The notes: a model not told the origin generated them from the letters alone. A stretch of 64,000 nucleotides of DNA from Hawksworthiomyces lignivorus (GCA_002917075.1 NTMA01000030.1:248001-312000); one strand, 5' to 3'. Shown: positions 1 to 14,556, counted from the stretch's first letter. Made by a program: numbers and translations.

Positions 1-1187
1 GTTGGTTGTAGAATGTGGTATATGTGGTAAGGTGAAACGGGTTAGCGGGAACGAGGTGGAAGAGACTGGATAAGCAATTTTTTAGCGGTATATTAAATGT
101 AACCTTGAAAGATAAAGAGACGCGTGAAAAGTGACGTGTATGTAATAGAGCGGCAATTTATTATACCGAAATATCTTTTCGACTTTATTATTACGTTTTT
201 GCATAAAAGGTTACATTAACAGGCTACAAACTTCCACGTCTAATGATCCATAAATGTCCAGTCTTCAATTCTTAATTTTTATTATTTTGTAGTGTTATAG
301 AGAGGTAGTCGTTCGTTTCAGGGAGGTAGGGGAGTGTAACCCCTGTGAGCATCGTAAGAAAGGTGCGGCGTGCAACGGTCAGAGCTATACATATAAGTTT
401 TACTTTGTATAGAAGGTATTTGAAAGTTGGGCCCACCCTTACAGAGACGGTTGCCTATCATTACCTCACTCCTGCTGCCCTACCTTCTCCGCGTCTACAT
501 TTAAAAAGTGGCTGCTGTACTCCGTATTGCAGACGTGAAGAGGTATCTACGGCGGAGAGTTTTAGAAACTAGTAGAAAAACCGATGATTCTGAGGGAACT
601 TTCGTAAAATCACGAGAAGCGTAGAGAATGTTCCAAGTTGCAGAACATAGCTAGTAGTGTGCAAAGGTCTAACTGGAGGCCCCTTCCCTCCTACTAGACA
701 CGGAACGCGTCCTTCACTCAGTAAGCGACTAATTCCAACTGGTCCCAGGCACCACCCCAGAGCAAACTTACGACGCGGTCGCAATTTGTAGTGGGCCGTA
801 ACTACCACCCTGCTTCGCAGAAAGGAGCAACACAGCTGCGTCGGCGTCGCTCCTTCGTCTCCCGCATAATTGCAGCTCCTCACACAGAGTACCTTTGCTT
901 TGTGCGGAGCTGGTGGACAGATTCCTAAGTTATAAGGCACCAAATTGTGTAATATATATTCGGGAAGTCCGGAGACTGAAAGCCTGCACCCAGAGAGAGA
1001 TTTTCTAGACAATACAAGGATGGGCCTTCTGACAGAATCATCATCACCTTTTCTGAGTCTTTTCCTTTAAGGTGTGCTATCAGCCGCAGTAAAGAGCACC
1101 ACAACTATAGAATAAAAACCCTTTAATACTTCTTTGTCTGTACGGCAGCCAACTGTTCACTGTTCCTATCTTGAATATTCGTTCGCG
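1..1187. other. Gene-free left edge
   Basis: No recognisable gene. Open frames here are short, start mostly at non-ATG codons and resemble no family I know. The first 300 bases are AT-rich. The last 150 bases before position 1188 presumably hold the promoter and leader of the SDR-like gene, but I see no clear TATA box. Confidence 0.5.
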
Positions 1188-2216
1188 ATGATGAGTTTGG
1201 AGCCTGATCCTAAAACAACGCTCACATCACGCTGTGTTTTTCTCACTGGTGTAACCGGGTTCGTCGGCGGCACCATCCTCTCTTGTCTCTTAAAGGCACA
1301 TCCTAGTGTTCGCGTCAAAGCTTTGATCCGTGAGGAAAGGGATGCTAAAGAACTCCAATCGGTCTATTCAAATCTCACGCCCATCATCGGCGAACTTTCC
1401 TCGCTTTCTCTCCTCGTATCTACGGCAGCGGAGGCCGATTTCGTCATCCACGCTGGAGGTGACAATGTCCCCGCTGTTTGCGCGATGATAGATGGGTTGG
1501 CATCCCGTACCACCACTAGATCGCCCATGCCACGGCTCATCAGCCTAACCGGCCCGCGTAGTCTTATCGACCTCTCGAATCCCATCACTGGGAATCTTCG
1601 GGCGAGCAGCCGTCCCTGGAGCGATATCAGGGACGCGCATACAATACTGAACGTTCCTAAGGATCGGATGCACGCTGGTGCTGATCAAGCCATCGTCGCT
1701 CACAGTACTGCTAAAGGGGTGGGCACAATGCTGGTCTCGCCTGGTCAATTGTGGGGCCGGGGCAAGGGTCATCTGAAGAAGGAGAGCAATGCGGCGTTTT
1801 ATTATGCAGCGGTTAAGAGCCGTGGACGGGCCTTTGTAATCGGCGAGGGTACCGCAACATGGTCGTGGTCTTCCATTGGTGATTTGGGAGATGCGGTCGT
1901 GTTCCTGATGGAACAGGCACTGAAGAGTGAGAGCGAGAGACGCGGACAAGTAGGAGTAAATCGAGACGGCTACTACTTTGTGCGTACCGGAGACCTGAGT
2001 ATGATGGAAAGGGCCAAAGCTGTCAGTGAGCGCTTAAGTCTTGGAGAAGTAGAAAGCGTGTCGGTTGATGCCGCAAGAGAAATCCATCCGTTTGGCCCCA
2101 TCATGTGGGGTTGTGGTGAAAGAACGAGATCTGACAAGCTGCTCGAGCTGGGTTGGAGGCCGAAAGAAACCGATTGGAAGGCTTTGATGGAAGAGGGAGA
2201 GGGAGAGAGGGCATAA
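1188..2216 (+). CDS. Extended SDR / NAD(P)-binding epimerase-like protein
   Basis: Single-exon gene, 342 aa. The N-terminus has the Rossmann signature TGVTGFVGG (TGxxGxxG), about 17 residues after the start, followed by a hydrophobic helix and a charged strand end, as in NAD(P)-binding extended short-chain dehydrogenases and NmrA-like proteins. I do not see a canonical YxxxK catalytic pair, so it may be an atypical SDR that binds the nucleotide without classic dehydrogenase chemistry. Two adjacent ATGs (1188 and 1191) are the first in frame; the open frame extends upstream only through a TTG. The C-terminal third (WGRGKG, then a substrate-domain-like region) fits NAD-dependent epimerase/dehydratase relatives. 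Probably cytosolic, as no signal peptide is visible. The substrate cannot be deduced. Confidence 0.8.
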   Translation: MMSLEPDPKTTLTSRCVFLTGVTGFVGGTILSCLLKAHPSVRVKALIREERDAKELQSVYSNLTPIIGELSSLSLLVSTAAEADFVIHAGGDNVPAVCAMIDGLASRTTTRSPMPRLISLTGPRSLIDLSNPITGNLRASSRPWSDIRDAHTILNVPKDRMHAGADQAIVAHSTAKGVGTMLVSPGQLWGRGKGHLKKESNAAFYYAAVKSRGRAFVIGEGTATWSWSSIGDLGDAVVFLMEQALKSESERRGQVGVNRDGYYFVRTGDLSMMERAKAVSERLSLGEVESVSVDAAREIHPFGPIMWGCGERTRSDKLLELGWRPKETDWKALMEEGEGERA

Positions 2217-4739
2217 GGGTAGTAGTAAGACGGGGAATACTAGTAACTACCTCTAATTTACTATCTAATTAGGGAGTAGGGGGGTTGTGTTATACCAGGA
2301 CCGCGTTCTTGTAAGCTATTACCAACCCTTACGGTCGATGTACAACAAAAAGGAGGCAGTCTGTGATCGAAGTCGTCGAAAGTGTAGTTTTCTATTTCCT
2401 CAAGTGATACTTCATACCATAGACAGCCACATACTAGACCCAGACCCTAGATTCTTCGAGAGGTATTCCCTAAGTTCGTCAGACCTGCACGAAGCGCAGA
2501 GGCTTGTCAGGGGCCTGTTAACTCTATATAGTCCGACATGGCACAACTTTCCACTTAAAGGATCATACCCGCTACTAGATGGTCAGAACGCAAGTTGATC
2601 TAGTCGTACAGTTCGTCCTCAGTTTCCTGCGACTACAGTTTCCTACGACTAGACCAGTCGCTAGAGAAAACGTCTTGCTTCTGACCCTTCAAAGAGATGT
2701 GTTCCATTAAGACTTTATAAAAGATGGAGACCTAATTCCACTTACGTTAAAACACTATGAGGGATTTGACAATTTGGGCGGCCGTAAAAACTGAGTAGGT
2801 CCTCTCAAATCTGCTGAAGACGTCCTTTCCACGAGGCTCTGTCAGTACGTGAATATACATACACGATGCAGACTAATGCAATTTGTATTTCCACATACTT
2901 CGTATTACGTTGTTGTTTTTGTTGGCTCAGCCGTAAAGTTTGACAGTGTGTGCTTTTAGTACGAGCACGCCCTGCTCCCGTATCTCGGCGGCCAGCTACG
3001 GCGCCAGCAGCACTGCGATTACGTCATTCTGAGCGCCGATGGCAGGCCAGCAGCTCCCGCAAGTCATCGGCGCTCTGCCGGCTCTCCTCCGCATCGTCAT
3101 CCGCTAGGTCGTCTAGAAGGATTTAGGCCGCCATGTAGGCCGAGAACGCCAACAGCAGATTCCGCAGCAGTGTGTCGACGTCGGTCACAGCCGCAGCCAG
3201 ACCACTACGCGGCCAGGATCTCCCGGACAGCCGGTAGCAGGTTCAAGGCGCTCTGGTCCCAGACGGCGCTAATTGAGACCCTAGAGCACATACGGCTTTC
3301 CACAACAATGATACGGCGGCCCAGCCAGGAACAGATCCAGCCTTCAGGAACAATAGGCTATCGCCGACAGGAAACGGGAGGACCGAAGATCAGCCCTTTT
3401 CAGCAACCGAAGCGAAGCGGGTACATATAGGCGTACCGGTTGGCTGGCAAGCAGGACGCAGCGCCAGAGGCACCCTAAATCCGGTCTACATATACCCGGC
3501 AATACCAACTCATTGTCTATTATTAGCCGACTGAATAGTGCAAATCCTATTTTCCGTATCCAGTTCTATCAGAGTAAAAAGTCCATTGTGACCATTTCCA
3601 AAAAGATTCTTCTTTATACGGAGCACAAACACAAAAGGACAAGATTAGCCTTATAAATAATACAACAATCTTCTAAAACCCGGCGTGTGGGTTTTTCTTT
3701 TTTCGCCGATCACCTTCTCAGCCGGGCCAAACAAGACGACCGCAGCTAACTTTGGCATAGAGATATGGAGATATTAACATATAGAGCAACAAGACAAATA
3801 AATACGGTAATATGATCTACCAGAATAATTGCTGTCTTTCCAGAATTTTCGGCGCCAAGACCAGACGTTTGCAATATGTACGGAGAATTACTTTGGATTA
3901 CTTTGGTTTGTAGTAGATAGAAAATCAAACGGGCGCCAGTGCGCAGTTGTCCGAACACAACGCCATAGGGAAACCCATCCGCGCTGGCGAAAGCGCAGTG
4001 AGAAATACCGAACAGGCAAGGCAGCACATTCAAGAATACAGTCTAAGAGAAAAAGAAAACAGGAAAGAGGTTTGAGCAAAAAGACTTAAAATACGGAGCA
4101 CACTGCCTAGCTAAATACAAATTCGAATTTTGGTTCATCTTCGTAGATCTTCGTATTTAAAACTAGTTTTGTATGACAGGAAATGCGAGTACACGGCGCT
4201 GTTTCAGAATCTAGGTATTGATTAACTGCTAACTCACCAGTAAGCGATGGCTTGGTATTCTGTTTGCCTCGTCCCATTTCCTCGTAGAAAAGACTGACAG
4301 TATATAGCAGTCGGCCTTTGATCGACGGTCTTCTCGACTTCGCCGTCATGTTCTCGCCTTTCCACAGCTTTCAAAATCTGGTCCAGCAACTCCTGAGCTT
4401 TTGATACAGTTTCGGAAACTTCTCGTAGTCATTGAAATGGCTCCCCCGCAACTGACCGGTCGCTGGGTGCTCCATGCTTCACTTATCCACTGAATATCTA
4501 TCTCGAATCCTCTTCCCTATTTCCAACTTTTGTTCCTTCTCGTTTCTTTTTTGGTCGCTTCTATCATCTCTTCTCGCCGTTGATTTTATTTGTGAAGTTC
4601 ACCAGATACAAAAGGAACAAATACAACCAAAAAAAAAGCTGCTGCGACAGAGACACAAAGCAGCTTTAAGCAACCACATCATCGTGGACCGACGTACAAT
4701 CTCGAGGACGTGATACGCAGACTCTGCATTTCCGACACT
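2217..4739. other. 2.5-kb gene-free stretch with a GC-rich relic
   Basis: No intact gene recognised. Most of the stretch is AT-rich with short random frames. Positions about 2940-3430 stand out as GC-rich and codon-like but full of stops (separate entry). The last few hundred bases before 4740 are the likely promoter of the PTH11-like gene. Confidence 0.45.
2940..3430 (-). pseudogene. GC-rich degenerate coding relic
   Basis: This block is clearly more GC-rich than its flanks. On the minus strand it reads as amphipathic, Leu/Ala/Arg-rich, protein-like text broken by several in-frame stops and frame changes. That pattern suggests a decayed gene or mobile-element fragment. I do not recognise the family, and composition alone is the evidence. 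Confidence 0.25.
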
Positions 4740-5901
4740 ATGGCAGAAGATGTTGGCGCCAACCTCAACCGAACCGTCTGGCCCATGACCATATTTGCCA
4801 CGCTCTTCTTCGGCCTCCGCATCTACTGCAAAATTTGGCGGCAGCGGTCTCTCTGGTGGGACGATTATGTCTTGCTCGCTGGTTGGGTAGGTCGAGGAGG
4901 AGCCCTCATCCGGTGCTATCGCACGGCGCGCCAGATTCTAATGTTTTGTGCAGGTCGCTCTCATTATGTCGACGTCGCTGCAATCGGTGGCAGTGGCGTA
5001 CGGCCTCGGCAAGAACTTTCCCCAGATCACGGTCGCCGACATCCGCGCCATCTCCATGTACTCGTACACTGCCGGCTTCTTCACGATCCTGTCCGCCATG
5101 TGGGGCAAGATGTCGTTTGCGCTGACGCTGCTGCGCATCTCCAACGGCTGGGTTCGCCATGTTGTGTGGTTCATCCTCATCACCGTCCTCTTCACCATGG
5201 GCGGTGCTGCCGTCATCCAGTGGGTGCAGTGCTGGCCCATCGCGAGCCTCTGGGACCACCGCATACCAGGCACGTGTCTGTCCAGCCAAAAAGTGCAGAA
5301 TTATGACCTGTTCGCGTCTGGTACGTTTTGCTCTTGGGGCATACAGATACGACGACCAAATCGTCTTTCATGGGATGACAAAGGTTGACAAGTTTACAGT
5401 CTACTCTGGCGTGATGGATATCATCCTCGCCCTGCTGCCATGGCACATTATCCGGCACGTCCAGATCGGAAGAAAGGAAAAATACGGCGCAATCTTTGCT
5501 ATGGGCATGGGTGTTTTGTAAGCTGCTCTCCCCTCTCCCTCTGTCAGATTTCCTCTCACAATTACCTAACTTTGTTGTCCGCAAACAAGTGCCGGAATAT
5601 CCTCCATGTTGAAAATTGCAGCTCTGTTTGCGATTGGAAATCCTGAAATGTGTAAGTTTCTGTCAAGTTTTGGACACTCTCGGATGATATAACTAACATT
5701 ACAGCCACATCGGCGGTCCTTTTCATCTTCGGTACTGCTGAAGCATCCATAACCATCATGGCTACCTCCGTGCCGGTGCTGCGTGCTCTATTACAGACGT
5801 CGTCTCGGCCAAAAGTAGTGTCGAAACCCAGTACTGGGAGCTCTGAGCGACCAACAACAGCACAACGATTGGAACAGAAAGAAATGGATCTCGAATTGTA
5901 A
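4740..5901 (+). CDS. PTH11-like fungal rhodopsin-domain membrane protein
   Basis: Five exons: 4740-4886, 4954-5320, 5400-5517, 5590-5651, 5705-5901; 296 aa after splicing. Introns are 53-79 nt and all GT-AG. The protein shows the fungal rhodopsin/PTH11 layout: a short outside N-terminus, a first membrane helix ending in a Lys/Arg cluster and the typical W-W-D-D-Y loop, then helices around MYSYTAGFFTILSAMWGK, a W-x-x-F-I-L-I helix, a cysteine-containing loop before a helix with L-P-W-H, and two late helices. The cytoplasmic tail is polar. It is likely a seven-helix plasma-membrane sensor or GPCR-like protein; the ligand is unknown. There is no CFEM domain at the N-terminus. The ATG at 4740 is the first in frame. 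It is shorter than many PTH11 proteins because the tail is short. Confidence 0.85.
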
Positions 5902-6361
5902 ACTGAATGTTTCAAATATCAGGCGCAAAGGACATGGTGGAAAGGATACTTGTTGTGTACGTGTAGGAGAGATTTATGCATACATTCCGGTGTTGGTTAC
6001 GTGACAAGAAGTCGAATCTGGGTTCCTGTACAATTATTGTTTATTTAGTTTTACGTTCGCATTGTGACAATTGAAATGACATATTAATCAATACCATGAG
6101 ATATTGTGATAGAAATCAGAAGCGGAAGAGAAGCTTGATTCATCTAGCTGAATACGCAGCCACTTTTCACGATCATGCTGGCAGTGCCATAAGCGTTCAT
6201 GGCGAGTCTACGTTTCTGTGCGTTTGTCTAGCTGGATTTTGTGTATAAGTATTACTCGATGTTTCATTAATGGAGAAAAAAAGGTTAAAAAAAAGAAAAG
6301 AAAACCACATAGATTTGCTTCGTCGCCGATGAAGGCATGCCAGAGGAAATATAGATTATTT
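5902..6361. other. Intergenic region between convergent genes
   Basis: 3' flanks of the PTH11-like gene (+) and the monooxygenase gene (-). AT-rich, with an A-rich run near 6270-6305. Nothing else seen. Confidence 0.5.
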
Positions 6362-8686
<2,325 letters not shown>

Positions 8687-10606
8687 GTCTATCGTATCGA
8701 TTAGATCGGTAAATGGGGTTGATTGGATCTTTAGTTTGAATCACTTTGACTCTGATCTATCTATTGCGATCAAACTTTTGTCGACTGTAGGCTATATACC
8801 GAACAAGTTTTAGAAAATATCATGTACTTTTATTAATCTGTAGCCTCCTCCTACTGCCAACCATTTTACTCTTATCACATGTGCACACACTTAGAGGAGC
8901 CTTCTACAATATTTTATTCTGGCAGCTCTGGTTGGCTACGTGATTCTTCGGATGGCATCCTTCTACGCATCTCTCCGACTCCAAAAGACTTTCACTAAAG
9001 TAGCTAGAATCAGGAGAGGGGAATGGAAAAAGCAAAAACATACCCATGGGGAAGGTTGTGCGGGGTATAGCGGGCAAAGCCTTCATAGCTATTTCAAAAA
9101 CCCGCTCTCTTACAAGCCGGTCGACATCCCGATATCCAGCCCATCCAATTATAGATATCCAATCTACTTCGTTCCCCCACACATGCCTCTGTGCTCCCGA
9201 ACGTCGGAAACAATAATTGATCCGGTATCAAGTCCGGGATGCGATCCTAGCTTCAAAAGCTCACTTTCCTGTAGAGATATGTACATTATGTTTCCGGATC
9301 CATCTCCATCGGCTAGCGGGCTTGCACACGGTATTAGAGAATAAGGAAGACAACACGCACAACAAGCTCCTACCGACCAGTCTCTCAGACGCAAGCTCTT
9401 AGTGAACTTCAGCAAAGAGGTGCTCTGAATCAAATCATCAGATTCGAAGCCAGGAATAAAATATTGTTCAATAGGATATGGCAATTCTATCTGTGATAGC
9501 TGTTACTATACTTACAGATTAAAGCCAGGATGCGCTGTTCTTGCCGCCGTTTTAAGTAGGGTGTTCAGCAGTACGTATATTATAATACCATGCCTGTAGG
9601 TTGATACCGTATACCTACCACTTAAATACCGCGATCATACACTGCATATAGCACTATATAGAAAGGGCTCCTCGCCCTGACTTCCTCGAGGATATCCTTT
9701 TGGCCTCTCCTAATCAATGTCTCTACTCAAACTGGCTTGACAGTAGGCGTGCACCATATTGTTGGCGCCCTCTGCAGTGAGGGGTTTGTCTCTTTGAAGT
9801 ACTTCGTACTTGTTTAGGCAATACTCTGTAGCTGTCGGATTCCTTGTAGAGAGCCACGTATTCGACCAATTAAAGAAATTACATTGGGGGTGCCTTGTTC
9901 ACATGGGCAGGAGAGAGTATACTCTCTAGAAGTAAGAACCAGGAACCTGTATTGTTAGTTGTAGAGTGATGTACAGCTGCCGTTAAGGCAGTTAGGATAG
10001 TCTAAATTTTTTGTTGGAAAATTTATTATCCAAATGCTTTAGTTGACAGGGAAGTTGAAATCTCTATTCAAAAAGAACTTTGCTTAAAAAAAATAAAATA
10101 AAAATAAAAATAAAAATTTATGAAAATTTTTGAATTTAAATAATTTTTATAAATTTAATACGATTTTAATCACGAATTATTAAGTTGAATAATGATTCGT
10201 AGGTACGAGGACCCTCTGCGCAGTGCTGTAGAGAGGTGAAGGATTTAGCTGCCTGAAGCTATTCTGCCCTCTCTCACCGCCATGGAGCCATACAAAAGGG
10301 GAGCCAGACTCCTTGCTCTTTTTGCGATATAGAATAGGCAGGCACCTGAATACACACTTTCGGAGACTATACAGCTCTCGATCAGAGAAGAGGCTATTCG
10401 TGAGGACTAAAACAAAGGTATTTTGTTGTAAGTTAGTTGAGAACTGAATGAGGCCTCTAGCCAAGAGCCAGAGGCCAATCCGGCGACAAGGCTACCGCAG
10501 TCTCACCACACAAATTGGCCTCCTCCGCAGCAAGGGAGGCAACTTCGTGCCCTCACTTACCAAGGAGGCCGAACAGCCTCCTGATCAGACGCTTAAGCGC
10601 TACTCT
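8687..10606. other. Gene-free, partly AT-rich interval
   Basis: Contains the presumed promoter of the monooxygenase at its left end. No gene is recognised beyond that. Several weak frames between 8900 and 9900 have no family resemblance; text near 9690-9880 could be an old mobile-element fragment, but I cannot support that. A low-complexity A/T block lies at 10086-10180. Confidence 0.45.
10086..10180. repeat. A/T low-complexity tract
   Basis: Nearly pure A/T sequence with repeated AAAAT units. It could be an AT-rich tail, or DNA altered by C-to-T mutation next to a mobile element. Confidence 0.7.
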
Positions 10607-10674
10607 GGGTGATACTAATAAGTTGTGGTGGTCTTAGTGGTTAGATAGAGTCGAGGGGTCAGCTCGTCTCGCTC
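10607..10674 (-). repeat. Left arm of a 68-bp inverted repeat flanking the NACHT gene
   Basis: Read on the minus strand, this segment matches 14611-14678 (plus strand) over 68 aligned bases with 11 mismatches and no gaps (57/68 identical). Nine of the 11 mismatches are transitions. The two arms point toward opposite strands and bracket the NACHT/STAND gene. No transposase or retroelement protein is visible nearby, so the arms may be relics of terminal repeats or of one dispersed element inserted twice. Confidence 0.8.
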
Positions 10675-11220
10675 TCAGTAGGTATGAATTGTTATTCAAA
10701 CTTTATTTACCGAGCCGTCTTCAACGACATGGTCAAGTGCAGTTTATATATGAGGAGAATGAGACAAGATACACGTTGATAAGGGTTTGTTATTTGGAAA
10801 AGATGCAACATATACGTCAATAATGATCAATAACGATTAAAACAAAAAGAAAACTTGAGACTTGTGACTTCATCTCTTTTAACTTGCCTATAAAACTTAC
10901 TTTGTTCGCCCCGCTAACTGGTTACCAGCGGCTACGTTTGCCATTGGTCACAACTGTCGGCACAGCCCCTTCCAAAATGCCTCGCCATGTGCCTGATGTT
11001 GCGTTGAACCTAAGAAGCGAAAATGCAGATTTGGCTGGCAGATTTTTGCTCCAACTCGCGTCTCTCCCATCGTATCCCCTCGCCCTCTACCGTTGTTCCA
11101 TGGTGTGTGCTACTGCGATACCGTCGTTGGCTTGATCGTGCCTCAAATTTCATTATTTTCACTACTTAGTTGCTACATTTCCCTCACGTCAACAGCCTCG
11201 ACCGCTCTTGGACTTCCCAG
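10675..11220 (+). other. Upstream region of the NACHT gene
   Basis: About 550 bases between the left inverted-repeat arm and the start codon. It presumably holds the promoter. No clear TATA box or known operator is seen. Confidence 0.4.
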
Positions 11221-14200
11221 ATGGACCCGCTTACAGCCTTGGGGCTAGCCTCTAACGTGGTTCAGTTCATCACTTTCGCTTCTGAGTTGATCTCGACCAG
11301 CCTTGAGATCCACGAATCTCTTAGCGAATGCACTAATGACGTATCGACCCTCGATACCATATATAGACGACTGGCTGATTTAAGTGTTGGTCTGCAAACG
11401 TGCTCTGAGAACAAACTGGCCGCCTCCGAGGATTTGGGCAAGGCCATTTTCGCAATCAAAGATCTGTCTCGCGCTTGCCAGGCGGATTGCAGTAAGCTGC
11501 TGAAGATAGTCGAGAAGATCAAGACAGGCGGAGGACTGAAAGGTCCGAAATTCTGGCAGAGTTTCCGAGCAGCGGTGAGGACTACTTTGGAGAAGAACGA
11601 GATCAGTCGACTAGAAGAGCGGCTCAGCAGAACGCAAGTGACGTTGACTCTTCACATCTGTACCATTGTGGGGTAAGCACCTACGTCTCTAGCTATACCC
11701 TCTGTTCCATCTTTGCAATTATTAACTCGACGTATACTAGTCAGTGGCAGAGAGGACATAGCAAGGTATTAAACGAGCTCTTAAATATCAGTCACAGCTT
11801 GGGCATCCAGCACTCCGAAAACCTTGCATACATTCGGGAATCGCTAGTCCGCATAGAGAAGAGGTTCTCAGCTGCGAGCTCGAATCCGCACAGCAATAGC
11901 TTTTCGGGTAGCGAAATGGGTTCACTTCAGGAGCGTATGAGCCAGTTATCTGTGTCAGAGCGGGACGTTGCCAAGGAGCTAGCTGTTCTAAAGAGCTTGA
12001 ATTTCGAGCGCCGACCCGCCAGGTGCAGTTCCATTGTGCAGGCACATTTGAAAACATTCAATTGGATCTTTCGAGATGACCAAGCCAACGAGACCGGGTT
12101 CGCGAAGTGGCTAGAGAACGGCAATGGGACTTTTTGGATCTCAGGTAAACCGGGATGCGGAAAGTCAACTCTGATGAAGTATATCATTAGTAAGGAATAT
12201 ACAGTTGCCTCGTTATCGCGCTGGTCCATGCCCCGGAAAACCGTTGTCGCAAGCCATTTCTTCTGGAGTGCGGGGACCGAGATGGAGAAATCACAGCAAG
12301 GTCTTCTTCGATCCTTACTCTACGACATCTTTCGACAATTCCCCGATCTGATAAAGCATTGCTGCGCAGGGAGGTGGGCTAGTGGAGCTGAGTGTGAAGA
12401 TACGAAAGCACACTGGTCTTGTTCCGAGCTCCGCGAAGTTCTTGCAAACGTTGCTGGCATGGAACAGATGCCTGTTAAGTTCTGTATATTTATTGACGGA
12501 CTTGATGAGTATGATGGGAGTCATTTCGAACTTTGTGAAGCCATTCAGGATCTAGCCAAATCCGCTCATATCAAGCTCTGTATCTCGAGCCGACCTTGGA
12601 ACGTCTTTGAGGAAGCCTTTGGGGCGACCTCCGCGAGGCTTTCTGTCCACGAATTGACTTGGAATGATATCAAAACGTTTACAGAGGATCGTCTCCAGAG
12701 TCATCCAAGATGGCCTTTTATTACCTCAAACATTTTAGGAGCCCAATGGCTGATAAAAGAAATAACGGACAGGGCGTGTGGTGTCTTCTTATGGGTCTTC
12801 CTTGTCACCAGATTGCTACGACAGGGGTTGACTAACCGCGATAGTTTCTCAGATTTACGCCGGAGACTGGAGGGCTTTCCTGTAGAGCTCGATACTTTTT
12901 TCAAACATATCCTAGGGTCCGTGGAGCCTATTTACCACAGCAAGATGGCAACCTCTCTAGAGATCACCACAGCGGCCATCGAGCCGCCCGACGTTCGTAT
13001 ATACGCATTTCATGATCTCGATCATGAGGATAAGGACTACGTTTACAAATTACCTTTGATACCACTCAGCCCAGAGGAGGATATCGAGATGCGAGACCAG
13101 ACTGTCTGGCGCTTGAACAGTAGGTGCTGTGGCCTTCTTGAAGTTGATGCCGCTTATCGCGTCAACTTCCTTCATCGTACCGTACGAGATTTTCTTAGGA
13201 CGCGCGAAATGTCGGATTATCTCTGTTATAGAACTCCCTCTGATTTCAACTCCAACATCTGCCTTCTTAAGGCGCATGTAGCAGCAATAAAGCGGAGTAT
13301 TGACATCTCCCAGCCCGAGCAATTCCCTAAATCCCTGAGGCATAAGCTAAGGGGAATTTTTCGGTATGCCGAACGATTGGAGACAGAGCCTGGAGGTCAA
13401 TCAGCTGAAGTTTACGACATTCTCGAGGAACTTGAGAGATGTATGTCACTGTCTCAAGTGCAAGCGACCTTATTCTACACTGAAGAGCAAGCACAAAGAC
13501 TTCCTTCCGCTTTTCAACAAATCATGCTAGAATTCCAGCTAGTGGGTTACCTGCAGCGAAAACTGGACGGCCAACCTAGGTATTTTCCGCCTCTGTATGA
13601 TGGGACTATTTGTTCGGTTCTGTGCGAGTCTGATCACATACGGCACGAGAGTCATGGCGACTTTCACAATCTTCCCACTTTGTCCGTCCAGTGGCGAGAA
13701 AGAGGCGTGGAGATGTTACAGCGTCTTCTACAGAGCGATCCAGAGACCAATGTCAACCAGGCCAGCGAAGCAGGAGGTTATAGCCTTTGGACTCTTCTAA
13801 TTTTCCATATTACGTCATGGGATCATGATCTTGGGCTAGTCGCAGATGAAGTGCCTGAAGAGAGATTCTGGACTATCCTAGAGAGTGGCGTACTCTCGCT
13901 CTTGCTTCAACGAGGTGCTGACGCAAATGCTCACGGACATGAAAGTCTGGCCGTTGTCACTGTTTTCCAAGCGTATCTCATTTTTTTCTCTGCGCTTCGA
14001 GCCTGATCGAACCCACGAGGAACTTTACCTCAAGGGACTAGATGAATTTCTTGTGGCTGGCGCAATTGTTGAGCCTTCTTTAGTTACCACTTATTTCTCT
14101 GCAAACTTTTTCGACAAATTACGGCATCTCACTGAACAACGCAAATCTTTGCCCCTATCATACAACACAGCTTTCCTTTGTAAAGTCATTGAACTGCTCT

Positions 14201-14556
14201 TACAGCAAGCTTATATATCCAAGGTGGTATTGCCAATGGAATCCATATGGGAGGTGATCGGGCGGGTCTCGCCAGACCATTGGATCCATCAAGCCAAGGC
14301 AAGATACCCTGGTATCGGGACGAATGAAAGATGTGAACGTTATCGTCATAAATTAGAAAAGGAAGAGAGAAAAACAGCCTCTATCATAGACCTGACACAG
14401 GATAATACAGGTTTAGAGAAAGAGTCGCTTTATATAAAACGGAGATCTGCTTCTATTATTGATCTAACTGGTGAAGATTCTGATTCGGGCAGGAGCACCT
14501 CATACTTTAAACGACGGAAACGAGTGAATTCCAGAGACACCCATGGTTCTACATAA
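11221..14556 (+). CDS. NACHT/STAND NLR-like protein with probable frameshift
   Basis: Exons 11221-11672 and 11741 onward; about 1088 aa if one base is removed from a T7 run at 13981-13987. The N-terminal ~150 residues (starting MDPLTALGLASNVVQF) form an all-helical domain typical of the N-terminus of fungal STAND proteins. A fungal NACHT NTPase follows: Walker A GKPGCGKST (about residues 286-294) and Walker B IFIDGLDEY (about 400-408). After the NTPase come a helical region and a GADANAHG stretch like part of one ankyrin repeat. No WD40 or full ankyrin array is present. The frame closes at 14006, but coding-like text continues in the +1 frame to 14556, ending in two copies of a 23-aa unit with SIIDLT. 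Such proteins act in non-self recognition and cell death in fungi. A weak alternative to the frameshift is a 49-nt intron at 13953-14001 with a poor GTTGTC donor. Confidence 0.8.
14377..14517 (+). repeat. Tandem 23-aa repeat with SUMO-interaction-like motif
   Basis: Two units (14377-14445 and 14449-14517), separated by one Ser codon, each begin ASIIDLT and end KRR. I-I-D-L-T followed by acidic residues is the classic SUMO-interacting motif pattern, and the basic end resembles a nuclear localisation cluster. They form the C-terminus of the NACHT protein if the upstream frameshift is bridged. Confidence 0.75.

Noticed and set aside
9690..9880. Possible retroelement coding fragment
   Set aside because: Translations in all frames are interrupted, and no reverse-transcriptase or gag motif is visible.
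13953..14001. 49-nt intron instead of a frameshift in the NACHT gene
   Set aside because: It restores the frame and has a pyrimidine tract, but its GTTGTC donor is unlike every other donor here and it would remove repeat-like coding text; kept only as an alternative.
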